Shown here: positions 43,221 to 54,278 of the stretch, one piece after another
Numbering within the stretch: position 1 is the stretch's first letter
Layout: each line of letters begins with the position of its first letter
DNA from: Mycobacteroides sp. CBMA 271
Lineage (GTDB): Bacteria > Actinomycetota > Actinomycetes > Mycobacteriales > Mycobacteriaceae
Length of the DNA: 64,000 bases
Direction: 5' to 3'
Assembly (NCBI RefSeq): GCF_009729205.1
Contig: NZ_VTHB01000002.1
Span: 62,001 to 126,000, forward strand
The notes under the pieces: generated by a model
What the model saw: only the letters and a program-made list of their open reading frames with translations
Told to the model about the DNA's origin: nothing
The model's database searches: none
Made by a program: the position numbers and the translations under genes

Positions 43221-43744
43221 GAGGCCTGGGTAAGCGCGTCGTTGCGCCGGTCCTGCTGATTGTCACCGCGATCGCGGTGTATGTGCTCGTGGTCGCGTAC
43301 CCACAGTGGCAGCGTCTTGAAGGCCGATCACGTCCAGTGATCGTCGTCCCATTCGGGTCGACGGTGAAAATCGACGGGGTGCTCTGGAGGCTCCGGACAT
43401 ACGACGTCCCCATCGACAAGTACGAGAAACCGCCCGCACACTCGTCAACGGTCTCGGTGGTATTCGATCGCAGCGCTGACGGTAAACCGGCCGCCCTCGC
43501 CCCACCTCACACAACGTGCAGGGCCGCTTTCATCGGTGATCACGGCCGATCATGGAAGTCGACACGGTCCCCGAACAAGCTGCCGTCCCCGTATCAGACG
43601 ATATGCAGCACACCGGGTCCGTTTGTTGTGAGCATGTTCGTGCCCAAGGACGCCCACGTCACCGCAACCGACATCGACCTGCTGGGTGGACCCGAGACCG
43701 AGGTATCCAGCACCGTTGTGCGGTTCATGATGACGTCGCCATAG
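43217..43744 (+). CDS. Envelope module 1, gene C: membrane-anchored exported protein
   Basis: 175 residues of unknown function. An N-terminal helix (VVAPVLLIVTAIAVYVLVVAY) is followed by an outer domain containing VIVVPFGSTVKIDGVLWRLR, CRAAFIGDHGRSWKS and a second Cys in TICSTPG; it ends ATDIDLLGG...SSTVVRFMM. The two cysteines recur in gene C of module 2 and probably form a disulfide outside the membrane. GTG start overlaps the gene B stop. Its last 20 bases overlap the 3' end of the opposing membrane-protein gene. Confidence 0.7.
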   Translation: MRGLGKRVVAPVLLIVTAIAVYVLVVAYPQWQRLEGRSRPVIVVPFGSTVKIDGVLWRLRTYDVPIDKYEKPPAHSSTVSVVFDRSADGKPAALAPPHTTCRAAFIGDHGRSWKSTRSPNKLPSPYQTICSTPGPFVVSMFVPKDAHVTATDIDLLGGPETEVSSTVVRFMMTSP

Positions 43745-44990
43745 CGTCGTTGTGACGGGCGCATTCCACACAGTGCCAATACATTGCGGCCAGTAGTGCT
43801 ACCCGCAGCGGTTCGATCAGCATTCCAACGGCAACTCTGAGGGCCGGACCGTACACCGCCCACCAGGTCCATTCGTGCGGACCGATCAGCCGCACTAAAC
43901 CACGCCACAGGTGACCATCGGATACGAAGGTGTCGAAGTACGCCCCGGTCGGATAAAGCCACACCAGACCCATGAATGCACAGATGTAGAAGCACACCGT
44001 CAACGGACCGGCATGCAAGACAAGGCGAATGGTGTCGGCGAGCTTGTCGATCATTCCCAATAGGTTCCGAAGGAATTCGCGACCCCGGACCTGGAACACC
44101 TTGGGCGAGCGAACCAGTTGCGTTCGCAGCTTGTGGAGCGGATCTGCGCCGACGTTGGTCAGCCTGTCGAGTCCCGACTCACCCAGGAACCGTCGGCCGG
44201 CACCGACCCACGTTGCGTTCGCGCGCGTGCCAAGGATCACCCCGGCAATCGCAATCCAGGTGAGCGGCAACAGAATCGTGGGAAGAATCAGCCCACCAAA
44301 CGAGCTGGCCCACTCCCAAAGTCGCGCCAGCGGACCGAGATGCGACAACATCTCGCTCTTCTGTTGGCCGTACCACGCGACGACCCGGCGACTGGACACC
44401 CAATCGGGTGAGCCAATCAGCTTCGCACCGGCAGCTGCCGCCAACAGCAAGACCCAGGTCGCCTCGAAGTAGACAGCCACGAGCTGGGTCCACGCCGGCA
44501 ATTTGTCGCGGAACCGAGTGATGAGAAACCGAAGCAGGAAGGCGATCCCAATCGCCAGGTACAGCGACCGTCCGCCGAAAACCAGGTCGTTACCGCTGGC
44601 CAGTGCCTCATCGCTGAGTCTCAACATGTACTCGCGAAGATCTTCCATGATCAGCCGCCACGCGGCGAACAGCACGAAGACCGGCAAAATAATGGACAGC
44701 ACCGAATCCACCGCGGCACCAAATCCGCCGCCACCCGTTGCCTGCGACTCAACATCCATGCTGGATCGCACGACCCAGAACATCGCCACATACGTCAAGA
44801 GACGCAGCAAGATAGCCAACGGCACTAACAGTTCACCCCACAGTTGGCCGACGTGGATCCCCACGTAGACCGCCAACTCCAGGGCCCCGAATCGCGCCAG
44901 CCAGCCGATAAGGTAGATGGCGATCAACCACAGGCAATTACGCCACCACAACACGGCGGTTCGTTTGAGGACATCCAGTACGCCGCTCAC
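43725..44990 (-). CDS. Envelope module 1, gene D: polytopic membrane protein
   Basis: 421 residues, about eight membrane helices by eye (around 20-45, 55-75, 98-115, 140-158, 165-190, 225-250, 330-350, 385-410) and a basic cytoplasmic-looking loop (LRTQLVRSPKVFQVRGREFLRNLLG) near 290-315. Family unknown. It shares many short motifs with gene D of module 2 (VLKRTAVLWW / ILKRTAALWW, LPAWTQL, FYICAFMGLV / FYILAFMGLV). GTG start. It converges on gene C with a 20-bp 3' overlap, an arrangement repeated in module 2, so C and D levels could be tied through antisense pairing. Confidence 0.72.
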   Translation of the reverse strand: MSGVLDVLKRTAVLWWRNCLWLIAIYLIGWLARFGALELAVYVGIHVGQLWGELLVPLAILLRLLTYVAMFWVVRSSMDVESQATGGGGFGAAVDSVLSIILPVFVLFAAWRLIMEDLREYMLRLSDEALASGNDLVFGGRSLYLAIGIAFLLRFLITRFRDKLPAWTQLVAVYFEATWVLLLAAAAGAKLIGSPDWVSSRRVVAWYGQQKSEMLSHLGPLARLWEWASSFGGLILPTILLPLTWIAIAGVILGTRANATWVGAGRRFLGESGLDRLTNVGADPLHKLRTQLVRSPKVFQVRGREFLRNLLGMIDKLADTIRLVLHAGPLTVCFYICAFMGLVWLYPTGAYFDTFVSDGHLWRGLVRLIGPHEWTWWAVYGPALRVAVGMLIEPLRVALLAAMYWHCVECARHNDAMATSS

Positions 44991-45054
44991 CCCCGCGCCA
45001 CCATGGGCAGATAATAACTATTTAACGACCCATACACAGGCCGTCTCGGCCGTT

Positions 45055-45069
45055 TATGCTTTGCCCATG
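45055..45069 (+). promoter_or_regulatory. Probable leaderless promoter of envelope module 2
   Basis: TATGCT 6 bases before the ATG at 45067, in a string matching the module 1 promoter. The 76-bp space between gene D of module 1 and gene A of module 2 is AT-rich (ATAATAACTATTTAACG) and must hold both divergent promoters. Confidence 0.55.
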
Positions 45070-45735
45070 GGCGGGGACGGGGCAGCAGCAGAGGCCACCC
45101 AACAGCGTTGGCAACTGCTCGATCGGTTCTCCCTGACGCATCTGCGGCGCGCAGCCGTCATCGCAGTCCTGGTGGTGACGGCCGCGTTCGGAGGCCTGAA
45201 CCAGGCCGACATCGGTACGCATATCTCCTTCGGGGCCCCCTATGAGAACGGGCCGCTCGTCATCACGCCGCGCTCTCTGCGCGCGGTGTGCGATCCATCG
45301 CAAGTTCCCCGGACCGCCGCTGCCGTGGTCAAGATCGTGAAGACAGGCCAGGTGATCGCCTTGAACGCGAGCATCGAGAACACCTCCATGCGCACCGTGC
45401 CGTTCGATGTGCCCCTTCGCAAACCCAACTATCGAAACACTCCCGACAACATCTTCGAGTTGATGAGTCCGCCGACTTCGTCAAACTACGCGGGCGTCTT
45501 CGCCGAGCAGGGGCCGCTAACCAACGCCGATGCCATCTCACCGGGCAAGAGCGCGGAGTACACCATCATCTGGACTGTGCCGAAGTCATCATCCGGCAAC
45601 GAGTTTCACATCCGGATGCACAATACGGAACTGGCGACCACCAAAACTGGCGCACCTGCCTATCTTTGGCGGGTGGCGCCCGACGGCGGCTACGGCGATC
45701 TGCGGGCCAGCGCCGAGGGTTGCGACAAGAAATGA
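45067..45735 (+). CDS. Envelope module 2, gene A: membrane-anchored exported protein
   Basis: 222 residues, the counterpart of the gene at 41956. A cytoplasmic part of ~30 residues ending LLDRFSLTHLRRA, one helix (AAVIAVLVVTAAFGGL), then a beta domain with ENGPLVITPRSLRAVCDPSQVP, VIALNASIENTSMRTVPFDVPL and SPGKSAEYTIIWTVPKS (module 1: GPGKKLSAIMLWTVARGS). The similarity to its counterpart is low but spread along the whole length. The stop overlaps the gene B start (ATGA). Confidence 0.7.
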   Translation: MGGDGAAAEATQQRWQLLDRFSLTHLRRAAVIAVLVVTAAFGGLNQADIGTHISFGAPYENGPLVITPRSLRAVCDPSQVPRTAAAVVKIVKTGQVIALNASIENTSMRTVPFDVPLRKPNYRNTPDNIFELMSPPTSSNYAGVFAEQGPLTNADAISPGKSAEYTIIWTVPKSSSGNEFHIRMHNTELATTKTGAPAYLWRVAPDGGYGDLRASAEGCDKK

Positions 45736-46331
45736 CTAGGCAGAATATGATTCGCGCGCTCGGCGCGGCCTCGGCGGTCGTGATGCTGATTCTCGCCGCT
45801 GCGCTGTACACCCATATTCCCACGCGGTCCGAATCATATGGGCCGTTCCCGGTCAGCGATGTTTCGGCCAATGAATCGACTGGCCGCAATCTCGACGTCC
45901 GAGTTCTCAACGTCTATGCGGCACCGACGGTTGCCTACACATATCTGAGGAACGGAACGACGCCCGAGTCCGTAGTCGAGAACACAAAGGGCAGTTGGGT
46001 CGTCATCGATCTTGAGTATCAGGCGGTGGTAGGAACCAGTTTGCTCCGGCCATACCTGCTGATGGACGGAAATGTCCTGTCTCCCAAGGCTGCTGCTGGT
46101 TCCGAGCTCAATGCACACCCGGGATTCAGAAATCGTAAACAGGTCATCTTCGAGGCGGCAAAGTTGTCCGACTCTATGGCATTGCGTGTTGAGAACTATC
46201 ACGCGGTGTCCATCGGAAGCCGCGTCGAGTATCACGCAGTGCTCGACTCTCAACTCAACATCCCAGTCCAGGTGGACGACATACAGCACAAGGACTACCT
46301 GGCCGTAACGTCTCCGGCGGTGTCAAGATGA
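45732..46331 (+). CDS. Envelope module 2, gene B: membrane-anchored exported protein
   Basis: 199 residues, the counterpart of the gene at 42639. N-terminal helix (ALGAASAVVMLILAAALYTHIP), then TGRNLDVRVLNVYAAPTVAY, the shared KGSWVVIDLEYQAVVGTS motif and VEYHAVLDSQLNIPVQV. It is coupled to A and C by ATGA overlaps. No catalytic residues can be recognised, so a structural or sensing role is more likely than an enzyme (inference). Confidence 0.7.
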   Translation: MTRQNMIRALGAASAVVMLILAAALYTHIPTRSESYGPFPVSDVSANESTGRNLDVRVLNVYAAPTVAYTYLRNGTTPESVVENTKGSWVVIDLEYQAVVGTSLLRPYLLMDGNVLSPKAAAGSELNAHPGFRNRKQVIFEAAKLSDSMALRVENYHAVSIGSRVEYHAVLDSQLNIPVQVDDIQHKDYLAVTSPAVSR

Positions 46332-46849
46332 CGGCCTGGCTGCGCTCCAACTGGTTGGCACTGATCCTCATCGTCGTCGCAAGCAGCGCGCTACTTCCGA
46401 TTGCCGCACGTGCCCACCGGACCGGCGCCGGCAGCGATCTGATCCCGAAAATCGTTGTTCCCTATGGAAGCTCGGCCAATCTGAATGATGTGGACTGGAG
46501 TGCGCTCCGCATAAGACCGCCGGTCACCGAGGCACTTCCCAAGGGCACACGGGTGGAAGCTATCCAGTTCGACCGTACAGCTCACGCCAAATACCAGACC
46601 GACACCACCATGCGCCAGTGTTTTTTCACGTTCTGGGACACCAGGGACCGGATGTGGGCCGAAAGCTCGTTCGATTTACCTACTTCCGTGTCCGCATGGA
46701 TAAAGCGGATGCCGATGGCCAACATCTGCGTCGGAGCTGGCACCTGGGTTGCTGCCATGGTGGTGCCAGACGACGCTCAGATCAACGCCGTCAACATCAC
46801 CTTCACCAACATCGAAGGAAGTCACACCGTGCGATTCATGGTGCGCTGA
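46328..46849 (+). CDS. Envelope module 2, gene C: membrane-anchored exported protein
   Basis: 173 residues, the counterpart of the gene at 43217. N-terminal helix (WLALILIVVASSALLPIAARA), then IPKIVVPYGSSANLNDVDWSALR, CFFTFWDTRDRMWAESS, ANICVGAGTWVAAMVVPDDAQINAVNITF and the end SHTVRFMVR. The paired cysteines and the VRFM ending are kept from module 1. Its last 14 bases overlap the 3' end of gene D on the other strand. Confidence 0.7.
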   Translation: MTAWLRSNWLALILIVVASSALLPIAARAHRTGAGSDLIPKIVVPYGSSANLNDVDWSALRIRPPVTEALPKGTRVEAIQFDRTAHAKYQTDTTMRQCFFTFWDTRDRMWAESSFDLPTSVSAWIKRMPMANICVGAGTWVAAMVVPDDAQINAVNITFTNIEGSHTVRFMVR

Positions 46850-48110
46850 CGCTCTGCCGCGCCCGCTCCATACAGTGCTGGTACATCGCCACCATCAAAC
46901 AAAAACGCAACGGGTCCACGACCGCGCCGATCACCGCGCGGATAATGACGTCGTAGTTGATCCAAAAGAACAGATCACGCGGGCCGATGAGGGAAACCAC
47001 TGCGCGCCAAACCATCCCGTCCGAGATGTTGGTATCGTAGAAGGTGTCACTTGGGAAGAGTAAGACCAGACCCATGAATGCAAGGATGTAGAAGGCAACC
47101 GTGGTGACACCCGAGTGAAGCACCAGACGAGCTGTCCCACCAAGTTTTTCCGCAACACCCAGCATGTTTCGGCCGAACTCCGTACCGCGGGACTGTAGTA
47201 CACCGGGCACACGAATCCACCGGGCCCGTATCTTGCTCGTCGCCTGGGTCGACCGTTCGACGATGCGATTACTCATCGTCTCTCCCACCGCCGCCCGGCT
47301 GGCCGTAATCCAGGTGGGACTGACCGTGTTCGGGAGGACCAGCGCCGTGATGGCCAACCAGGTGAGGGGGAGCAGGATCACTGGAAGGAGCGCCAGTACA
47401 TTGTCGGCCACCCACTCCTGGATGGCGCCAACAACGCCCAGGTGACTTAACGCCGCAGTCTTCTGCTCGTTGTACCAGAAGACGATCTGTCGCTCCGAAA
47501 TCCATTGTGGCGTACCGAAAAGTTTCACACCCGAGGCGAAGAACAACAACGCGATCCAGGTCACCTCAAGATATGCGGCTATCAACTGCGTCCACGCCGG
47601 CAACCAATCTCGCAGTCGTGTTAGCACAAACCTCGCGATAAACGCGATGGCGATGGCCGTGTACATGCGCCAATCCGTGGTGAAGATGAACTTGTAGAGC
47701 TCGTCAGCTGACATCAACGCACCCTGCTGAGAAAACGTAGCTGCGTCGATCTTGGCGGACTGATAGCGGTCCATGTCCGCAACGGGCAGTTTCCACGCCG
47801 CGAGCAGCGCCAACACCGGAAGAACCGCAGGAGAGAGCCGATTCAGAAACGCCCGCGGGCCGCTCGCGTCGCCGGAGCCGCGCAGGTCCTCCCCATTGAG
47901 CACCCAGATCATCAACACACAGGTGCAGACCCGCACAAAGACCGCCACGGGAACCAACAGGTCGCCCCAGAATCCGCCGACATGCACGCTGACCACGATC
48001 GCCAGCTGCAAGGCGCCGTACCCCAACAGCCAGCCGACAAGGTAGATGGCGACTAGCCACGGCCACCGCCGCCACCACAGTGCCGCCGTGCGTTTCAGGA
48101 TGTCCAGCAC
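46836..48110 (-). CDS. Envelope module 2, gene D: polytopic membrane protein
   Basis: 424 residues with about eight membrane helices in the same places as the gene at 43725. Shared strings include LKRTAALWW, LVGWLLGYGALQLAIVVSVHVG, RLRDWLPAWTQLIAAYLEVTW, VLHSGVTTVAFYILAFMGLVLLFP and DPLRFCLMVAMYQHCMERAR. GTG start 4 bases after the stop of the lipoprotein gene, so those two form one message. Function unknown. Confidence 0.72.
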   Translation of the reverse strand: MLDILKRTAALWWRRWPWLVAIYLVGWLLGYGALQLAIVVSVHVGGFWGDLLVPVAVFVRVCTCVLMIWVLNGEDLRGSGDASGPRAFLNRLSPAVLPVLALLAAWKLPVADMDRYQSAKIDAATFSQQGALMSADELYKFIFTTDWRMYTAIAIAFIARFVLTRLRDWLPAWTQLIAAYLEVTWIALLFFASGVKLFGTPQWISERQIVFWYNEQKTAALSHLGVVGAIQEWVADNVLALLPVILLPLTWLAITALVLPNTVSPTWITASRAAVGETMSNRIVERSTQATSKIRARWIRVPGVLQSRGTEFGRNMLGVAEKLGGTARLVLHSGVTTVAFYILAFMGLVLLFPSDTFYDTNISDGMVWRAVVSLIGPRDLFFWINYDVIIRAVIGAVVDPLRFCLMVAMYQHCMERARQSVSAP

Positions 48111-48114
48111 GGGC

Positions 48115-48807
48115 CTAGCCCCTGACCGCCTTGACGGCCTTCACCAACAGCGCCTGCAGCGCACTGACATCGGAGTAGCCCACACCCTGCACCTTCAGCC
48201 CATGGTGGTCATCGAGATCGATCTCGTACATGATCTGTTCGAAGGAGACCCCTGGACCGGAAGTAAGCGGTTTGATCACCGATCGCGTGCCATGCACTTT
48301 CAGCCCGTCGATATCGGGTGTCTCGATAGTCTCGACAGTGCCCTCCACCTTGTCCGGGATGACCATCGTGGAGTTCTCGCAGCCCTCCTTGTAGAAAGAC
48401 TCCAAGGACACGGGCGTGGGGGATTCCGTCGCGATCACGTTGATCATCTTCGGCAGCGGCAGGCCCGGTGCCACGGCCTCGGTTGTGACACCATTTATCG
48501 TTTCCATGGTGGCGCCTACCATCATAGGGATGCGGCCCATCATCGATTCCGCGCATTCCGGCGGATCGAATGTCGCGGCGTCCATGCCACCGTTCATCTG
48601 ATCAAGCTTGTCCTTGGTCAGCACCGAGCGCGGCAACCGCTGCACCGTGAAGCCTGGGGGAAATTGGTCCTGCAGCTTGCCGACGGCAGCGATGTCGACG
48701 GGTCGCGCCGGGCTGGGTGGCGGCGCATCATCGCCGCCCTTCGAACATGACACCACTAGTGCACCAACCGCGATGGCCACAACTATCCACGCTCTTCCGC
48801 GATCCAT
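48115..48807 (-). CDS. Secreted lipoprotein, DUF5642-like
   Basis: 230 residues. The signal peptide (AWIVVAIAVGALVVSCSKGG) ends in a lipobox with the acyl-Cys near residue 20, followed by an Asp/Pro-rich linker. The mature part has FPPGFTVQRLPRSVLTK, PPECAESMMGR and GCENSTMVIP, giving two further cysteines. The layout resembles mycobacterial DUF5642 lipoproteins of unknown role; this match is from memory and weak. It sits directly ahead of envelope gene D of module 2, so it may belong to that system. Confidence 0.65.
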   Translation of the reverse strand: MDRGRAWIVVAIAVGALVVSCSKGGDDAPPPSPARPVDIAAVGKLQDQFPPGFTVQRLPRSVLTKDKLDQMNGGMDAATFDPPECAESMMGRIPMMVGATMETINGVTTEAVAPGLPLPKMINVIATESPTPVSLESFYKEGCENSTMVIPDKVEGTVETIETPDIDGLKVHGTRSVIKPLTSGPGVSFEQIMYEIDLDDHHGLKVQGVGYSDVSALQALLVKAVKAVRG

Positions 48808-48820
48808 CTAGCGCCCCCCT

Positions 48821-48847
48821 CTTTCTGGCAAACCTTTTGCCAGAAAG
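48821..48847. terminator. 12-bp perfect hairpin between the MFS gene and the lipoprotein gene
   Basis: CTTTCTGGCAAA and TTTGCCAGAAAG with a 3-base loop. It lies 14 bases beyond the MFS gene's stop on its template path and just upstream of the lipoprotein start, so it can end the MFS message or act on the lipoprotein gene. Confidence 0.6.
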
Positions 48848-48860
48848 ATTCAAGCACGAG

Positions 48861-50597
48861 TCATTGGTCTTCGTGCACATATCTGCCGCCGGCGCCGAGT
48901 GAGGCCAGCGCACCGACCGCCATCATCACTGCCGCGGCGACGAAGACGACCACCAAACCCGCATGGAACGGCTCGGTGATGAGGGTCGGGAAGAAGGTCT
49001 GTCCCGTCAGCTCCGCCGCATTGACCCCCGGACGCTCGAGAACTCCTGACGGAGCAAGCAATTCACCGATCGGGTTGAAGCCGAGGAACGCCGCGAACAA
49101 GCTCCCCACCGGGGGCAGGCCGGACACCTCGGCGGCCGTCGACGCCGGGACGCCCTGCCCGGTCAATCCCGATTGCATCGCCGCGGGCATAGTGCCCGAG
49201 AGGCCAACGATCATGAGGGAGAAGAAGATCCCGATGGATAGCGAGCTGCCGGCGTTGAAGAAGGTGCCGCGCACACCGGAGGCCGCACCGCGCTGGTGAG
49301 CCGGCACGCTCGACATGATGGCCGCGGTATTGGGCGCGGTGAAGATCGCCGATCCCAGCCCGTTCAGGAAGATCAGCGCCGCGAACACCCAGTAGTTGAA
49401 ATTTACTGGGATCGCGATGAGCGCCAAGAACGTCACCGCCGAGAGCACCATGCCACCCGTGGCGAATGGCCGGGCACCGTACTTGTCCGACAGCACGCCG
49501 GCGATCGGTCCGGCCAGCAAGAAGCCAATTGTCATGGGAAGCAGAAAAATTCCCGCCCACAGTGGCGTCGACTCATAGCTGTATCCGCGCAGCGGCAGCC
49601 AGATGCCCTGCAGCCAGATGATGAGTATGAACTGCAGCCCGCCCCGGCCCACCGAGGCCAGTAGGTTGGCCAGGTTCCCCAGCCCGAAGGCCCGGTTCTT
49701 GAACAGCCGGATATCGAGCATGGGGTCGGCGATTCGCGACTCGATGACGCAGAACAGCACCAGTAGCGCGACACCGACGATCAGCGATCCATAGACCAGC
49801 GGGTTGCCCCAGCCGGTGCTCGAATTGCCATACGGCTGAATGCCGTACGTGATTCCCGTGAGCAGCACGGTCAGCCCCAGCGCCACCGTCACGGTGCCCG
49901 CCCAGTCCAGCTTGCCGGGCACCGGCTCATCAATCTCGACAAGCGACCGATACGACCAGACGGTGCCCAGCAGCCCCAACGGCACCCCCACCCAGAAGAT
50001 GGCGTGCCAGTCCCATTCGGACAGCACGCCGCCGATGAGCAGCCCTAGGAACGATCCGGCCACCGCCGCGACCTGGTTGATGCCCAGCGCGAGACCGCGC
50101 TGGGTGGAGGGGAAGGCATCGGTGAGGATGGCCGACGAATTGGCCATCAGCATGGCGCCGCCAACCCCCTGCACCACCCGCCACGCGATGATCCACACCG
50201 CGCCCCCGCCGTAGTGGAAGGGGTCAAAGGACAGCACCACTGCCGAGACGGTGAAGACGACGAAGCCCAGGTTGTAGATCTTGACGCGCCCGTACATATC
50301 GCCGAGCCGGCCGAACAGCACCACAAGCACCGCCGAGGCAAGTAGGTAGCCCATAAGCATCCACAGCAGATAGCTCACATTCCCGGCGGCGAGCGGATTG
50401 AGGCCGATACCCCGGAAGATGGCCGGCAGCGAGATCAGCACGATGGACGAATTGACGGTCGCCAGCAGCACGCCCAGCGTGGTGTTCGACAGCGCAACCC
50501 ATTTGTAGCGCGGATGGTCGCGATCCACCCGCACCCGACGCCGCGCGGTCTCGAGATCCGCGGAGGTCTCGTCGGTCCGTGTAATCAAGTCAGTCAT
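48861..50597 (-). CDS. DHA2-type (EmrB/QacA) MFS drug exporter
   Basis: 578 residues with about 14 membrane helices. Motif A-like FGRLGDMYGRVKIYN between helices 2 and 3, WRVVQGVGGAMLMANSSAI (motif C region), and GINQVAAVAGSFLGLLIGG mark the DHA2 family of proton-driven multidrug exporters. The ATG at 50597 has AAGG 6 bases upstream; a GTG two codons earlier is possible. Substrate unknown. The upstream region has AGTTT-N8-AAACT, a possible regulator site, but no regulator gene is adjacent. Confidence 0.85.
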   Translation of the reverse strand: MTDLITRTDETSADLETARRRVRVDRDHPRYKWVALSNTTLGVLLATVNSSIVLISLPAIFRGIGLNPLAAGNVSYLLWMLMGYLLASAVLVVLFGRLGDMYGRVKIYNLGFVVFTVSAVVLSFDPFHYGGGAVWIIAWRVVQGVGGAMLMANSSAILTDAFPSTQRGLALGINQVAAVAGSFLGLLIGGVLSEWDWHAIFWVGVPLGLLGTVWSYRSLVEIDEPVPGKLDWAGTVTVALGLTVLLTGITYGIQPYGNSSTGWGNPLVYGSLIVGVALLVLFCVIESRIADPMLDIRLFKNRAFGLGNLANLLASVGRGGLQFILIIWLQGIWLPLRGYSYESTPLWAGIFLLPMTIGFLLAGPIAGVLSDKYGARPFATGGMVLSAVTFLALIAIPVNFNYWVFAALIFLNGLGSAIFTAPNTAAIMSSVPAHQRGAASGVRGTFFNAGSSLSIGIFFSLMIVGLSGTMPAAMQSGLTGQGVPASTAAEVSGLPPVGSLFAAFLGFNPIGELLAPSGVLERPGVNAAELTGQTFFPTLITEPFHAGLVVVFVAAAVMMAVGALASLGAGGRYVHEDQ

Positions 50598-50839
50598 CGT
50601 CACCCTTGCTGCGCGCTTCTCCCCGACGCGGGCAGCTCCGACCGGCCGTCTGTGGATACCACCGTGTGTAAGTTTAGCAAGAGAAACTATATTCCGGAGA
50701 ACTTTCGAGCTCCGAGGCCGGGAGTGGCGCCAGCGCGGGAAATCCGTGGAAATCTCGCGATCACGTCACACTCGGCACGGCGGGCCGGGGTAGCGTGGCC
50801 ACTGGTCCGCCTCCATGGCGGGCTCAAGCCCAAAAAACA
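50598..50839. other. Divergent intergenic region between the MFS exporter and thiC
   Basis: No gene is seen. It contains the inverted repeat AGTTT-AGCAAGAG-AAACT at about 50671-50688 in an AT-richer stretch, likely the exporter promoter area, and then the thiC promoter leading into the riboswitch. Confidence 0.45.
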
Positions 50840-53480
<2,641 letters not shown>

Positions 53481-53484
<4 letters not shown>

Positions 53485-54179
53485 GCACCGATGAGCCGCG
53501 TGCGCGAAGCGGATCAAGCACCGATGAGCCGCGTGCGCGAAGAGGATCAAGCACCGAGGAGCTTCCGGATATCGCCGGGATAGCCCACCACCCCGATGGG
53601 CACCCACGCGGTGCCGTCGTGCTCACCCACGGCGCCGGCGGCAGCTGTCACTCCCCCATGCTGCGCCTGCTGTGCACGGCGTGGGCCGAACGTGGTTGGT
53701 TGGCGATACGTTTCGATATGCCGTTCCGGCGTAACCGGCCCAGCGGCCCGCCGTCGGCCTCGTCGGCCGACAAGGACCGAGCCGGCATCGCCGAGGTGAT
53801 CAATCAGGCCCGGACCATGGTGGACGGTCCGCTATTGGCGGGTGGTCATTCGTACGGCGGGCGGCAGACCTCGATGCTCGTCGCGGAAAAGGGGCCGATC
53901 GTCGACGTCCTCACGCTGTTTTCCTACCCGCTGCATCCGCCGGGCAAGCCCGACCGGCTGCGCACCGAACATCTACCGGGCATCCAGGTTCCAACGGTCT
54001 TTACCCACGGCACCTCGGATGCATTCGGCACCATCACAGAGATCAAAGAGGCGTCGACGCTAATCCCGGGCGGGACGACCATCGTGGAGATCACTGGTGC
54101 GCGACATGACCTGGGGTCCAAGACAATCGATGTACCTAGAGCCGCCATTGATGCGGCGTTAGCAGCGTTAAGGAACTAG
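53481..54179 (+). CDS. Alpha/beta-hydrolase (dienelactone-hydrolase-like, Rv0421c type) with repeat-derived N-terminus
   Basis: 232 residues. GAVVLTHGAGGSCHSPML near residue 48 is the oxyanion-hole region, GGHSYGGRQTSML has the nucleophilic Ser, and the acid/base residues are likely in THGTSDAFG and TGARHDLG. Substrate unknown. The first ~26 residues are tandem 11-residue units (STDEPRARSGS, STDEPRARRGS) encoded by two 33-bp copies of the GATGAGC element read in another frame. GTG start overlaps the thiD stop (GTGA), so it is the third gene of the TPP-controlled operon. Confidence 0.8.
53485..53550 (+). repeat. Interspersed GATGAGC element, two tandem copies (33-bp period)
   Basis: Copies at 53485-53517 and 53518-53550 each begin GCACCGATGAGCCGCGTGCG; a third partial copy (GCACCGAGGAGC) starts at 53551. 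They differ from each other by two bases and encode the tandem peptide at the start of the hydrolase. Confidence 0.85.
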
Positions 54180-54215
54180 CCGAATATGTGACGTGCGCCA
54201 CAATTCGCGATCTGA

Positions 54216-54222
54216 TGTCACA
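54216..54222 (+). promoter_or_regulatory. TGTCACA, candidate ECF41 sigma -35 element
   Basis: TGTCACA is the -35 sequence known for ECF41-group sigma factors, here 57 bases upstream of the flavoprotein gene that shares an operon with such a sigma factor. The expected CGTC -10 is present at 54230 but only 7 bases away instead of about 16, so the match is partial. Confidence 0.4.
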
Positions 54223-54278
54223 GATGCGGCGTCGGCGGGATCTCAAGGGCATCAAACCCCGAGCGAATGGAGCCCGAA

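Noticed and set aside
54216..54233. Full ECF41 promoter TGTCACA...CGTC
   Set aside because: Spacing between the two elements is 7 bases instead of about 16, so only the -35 part is reported.
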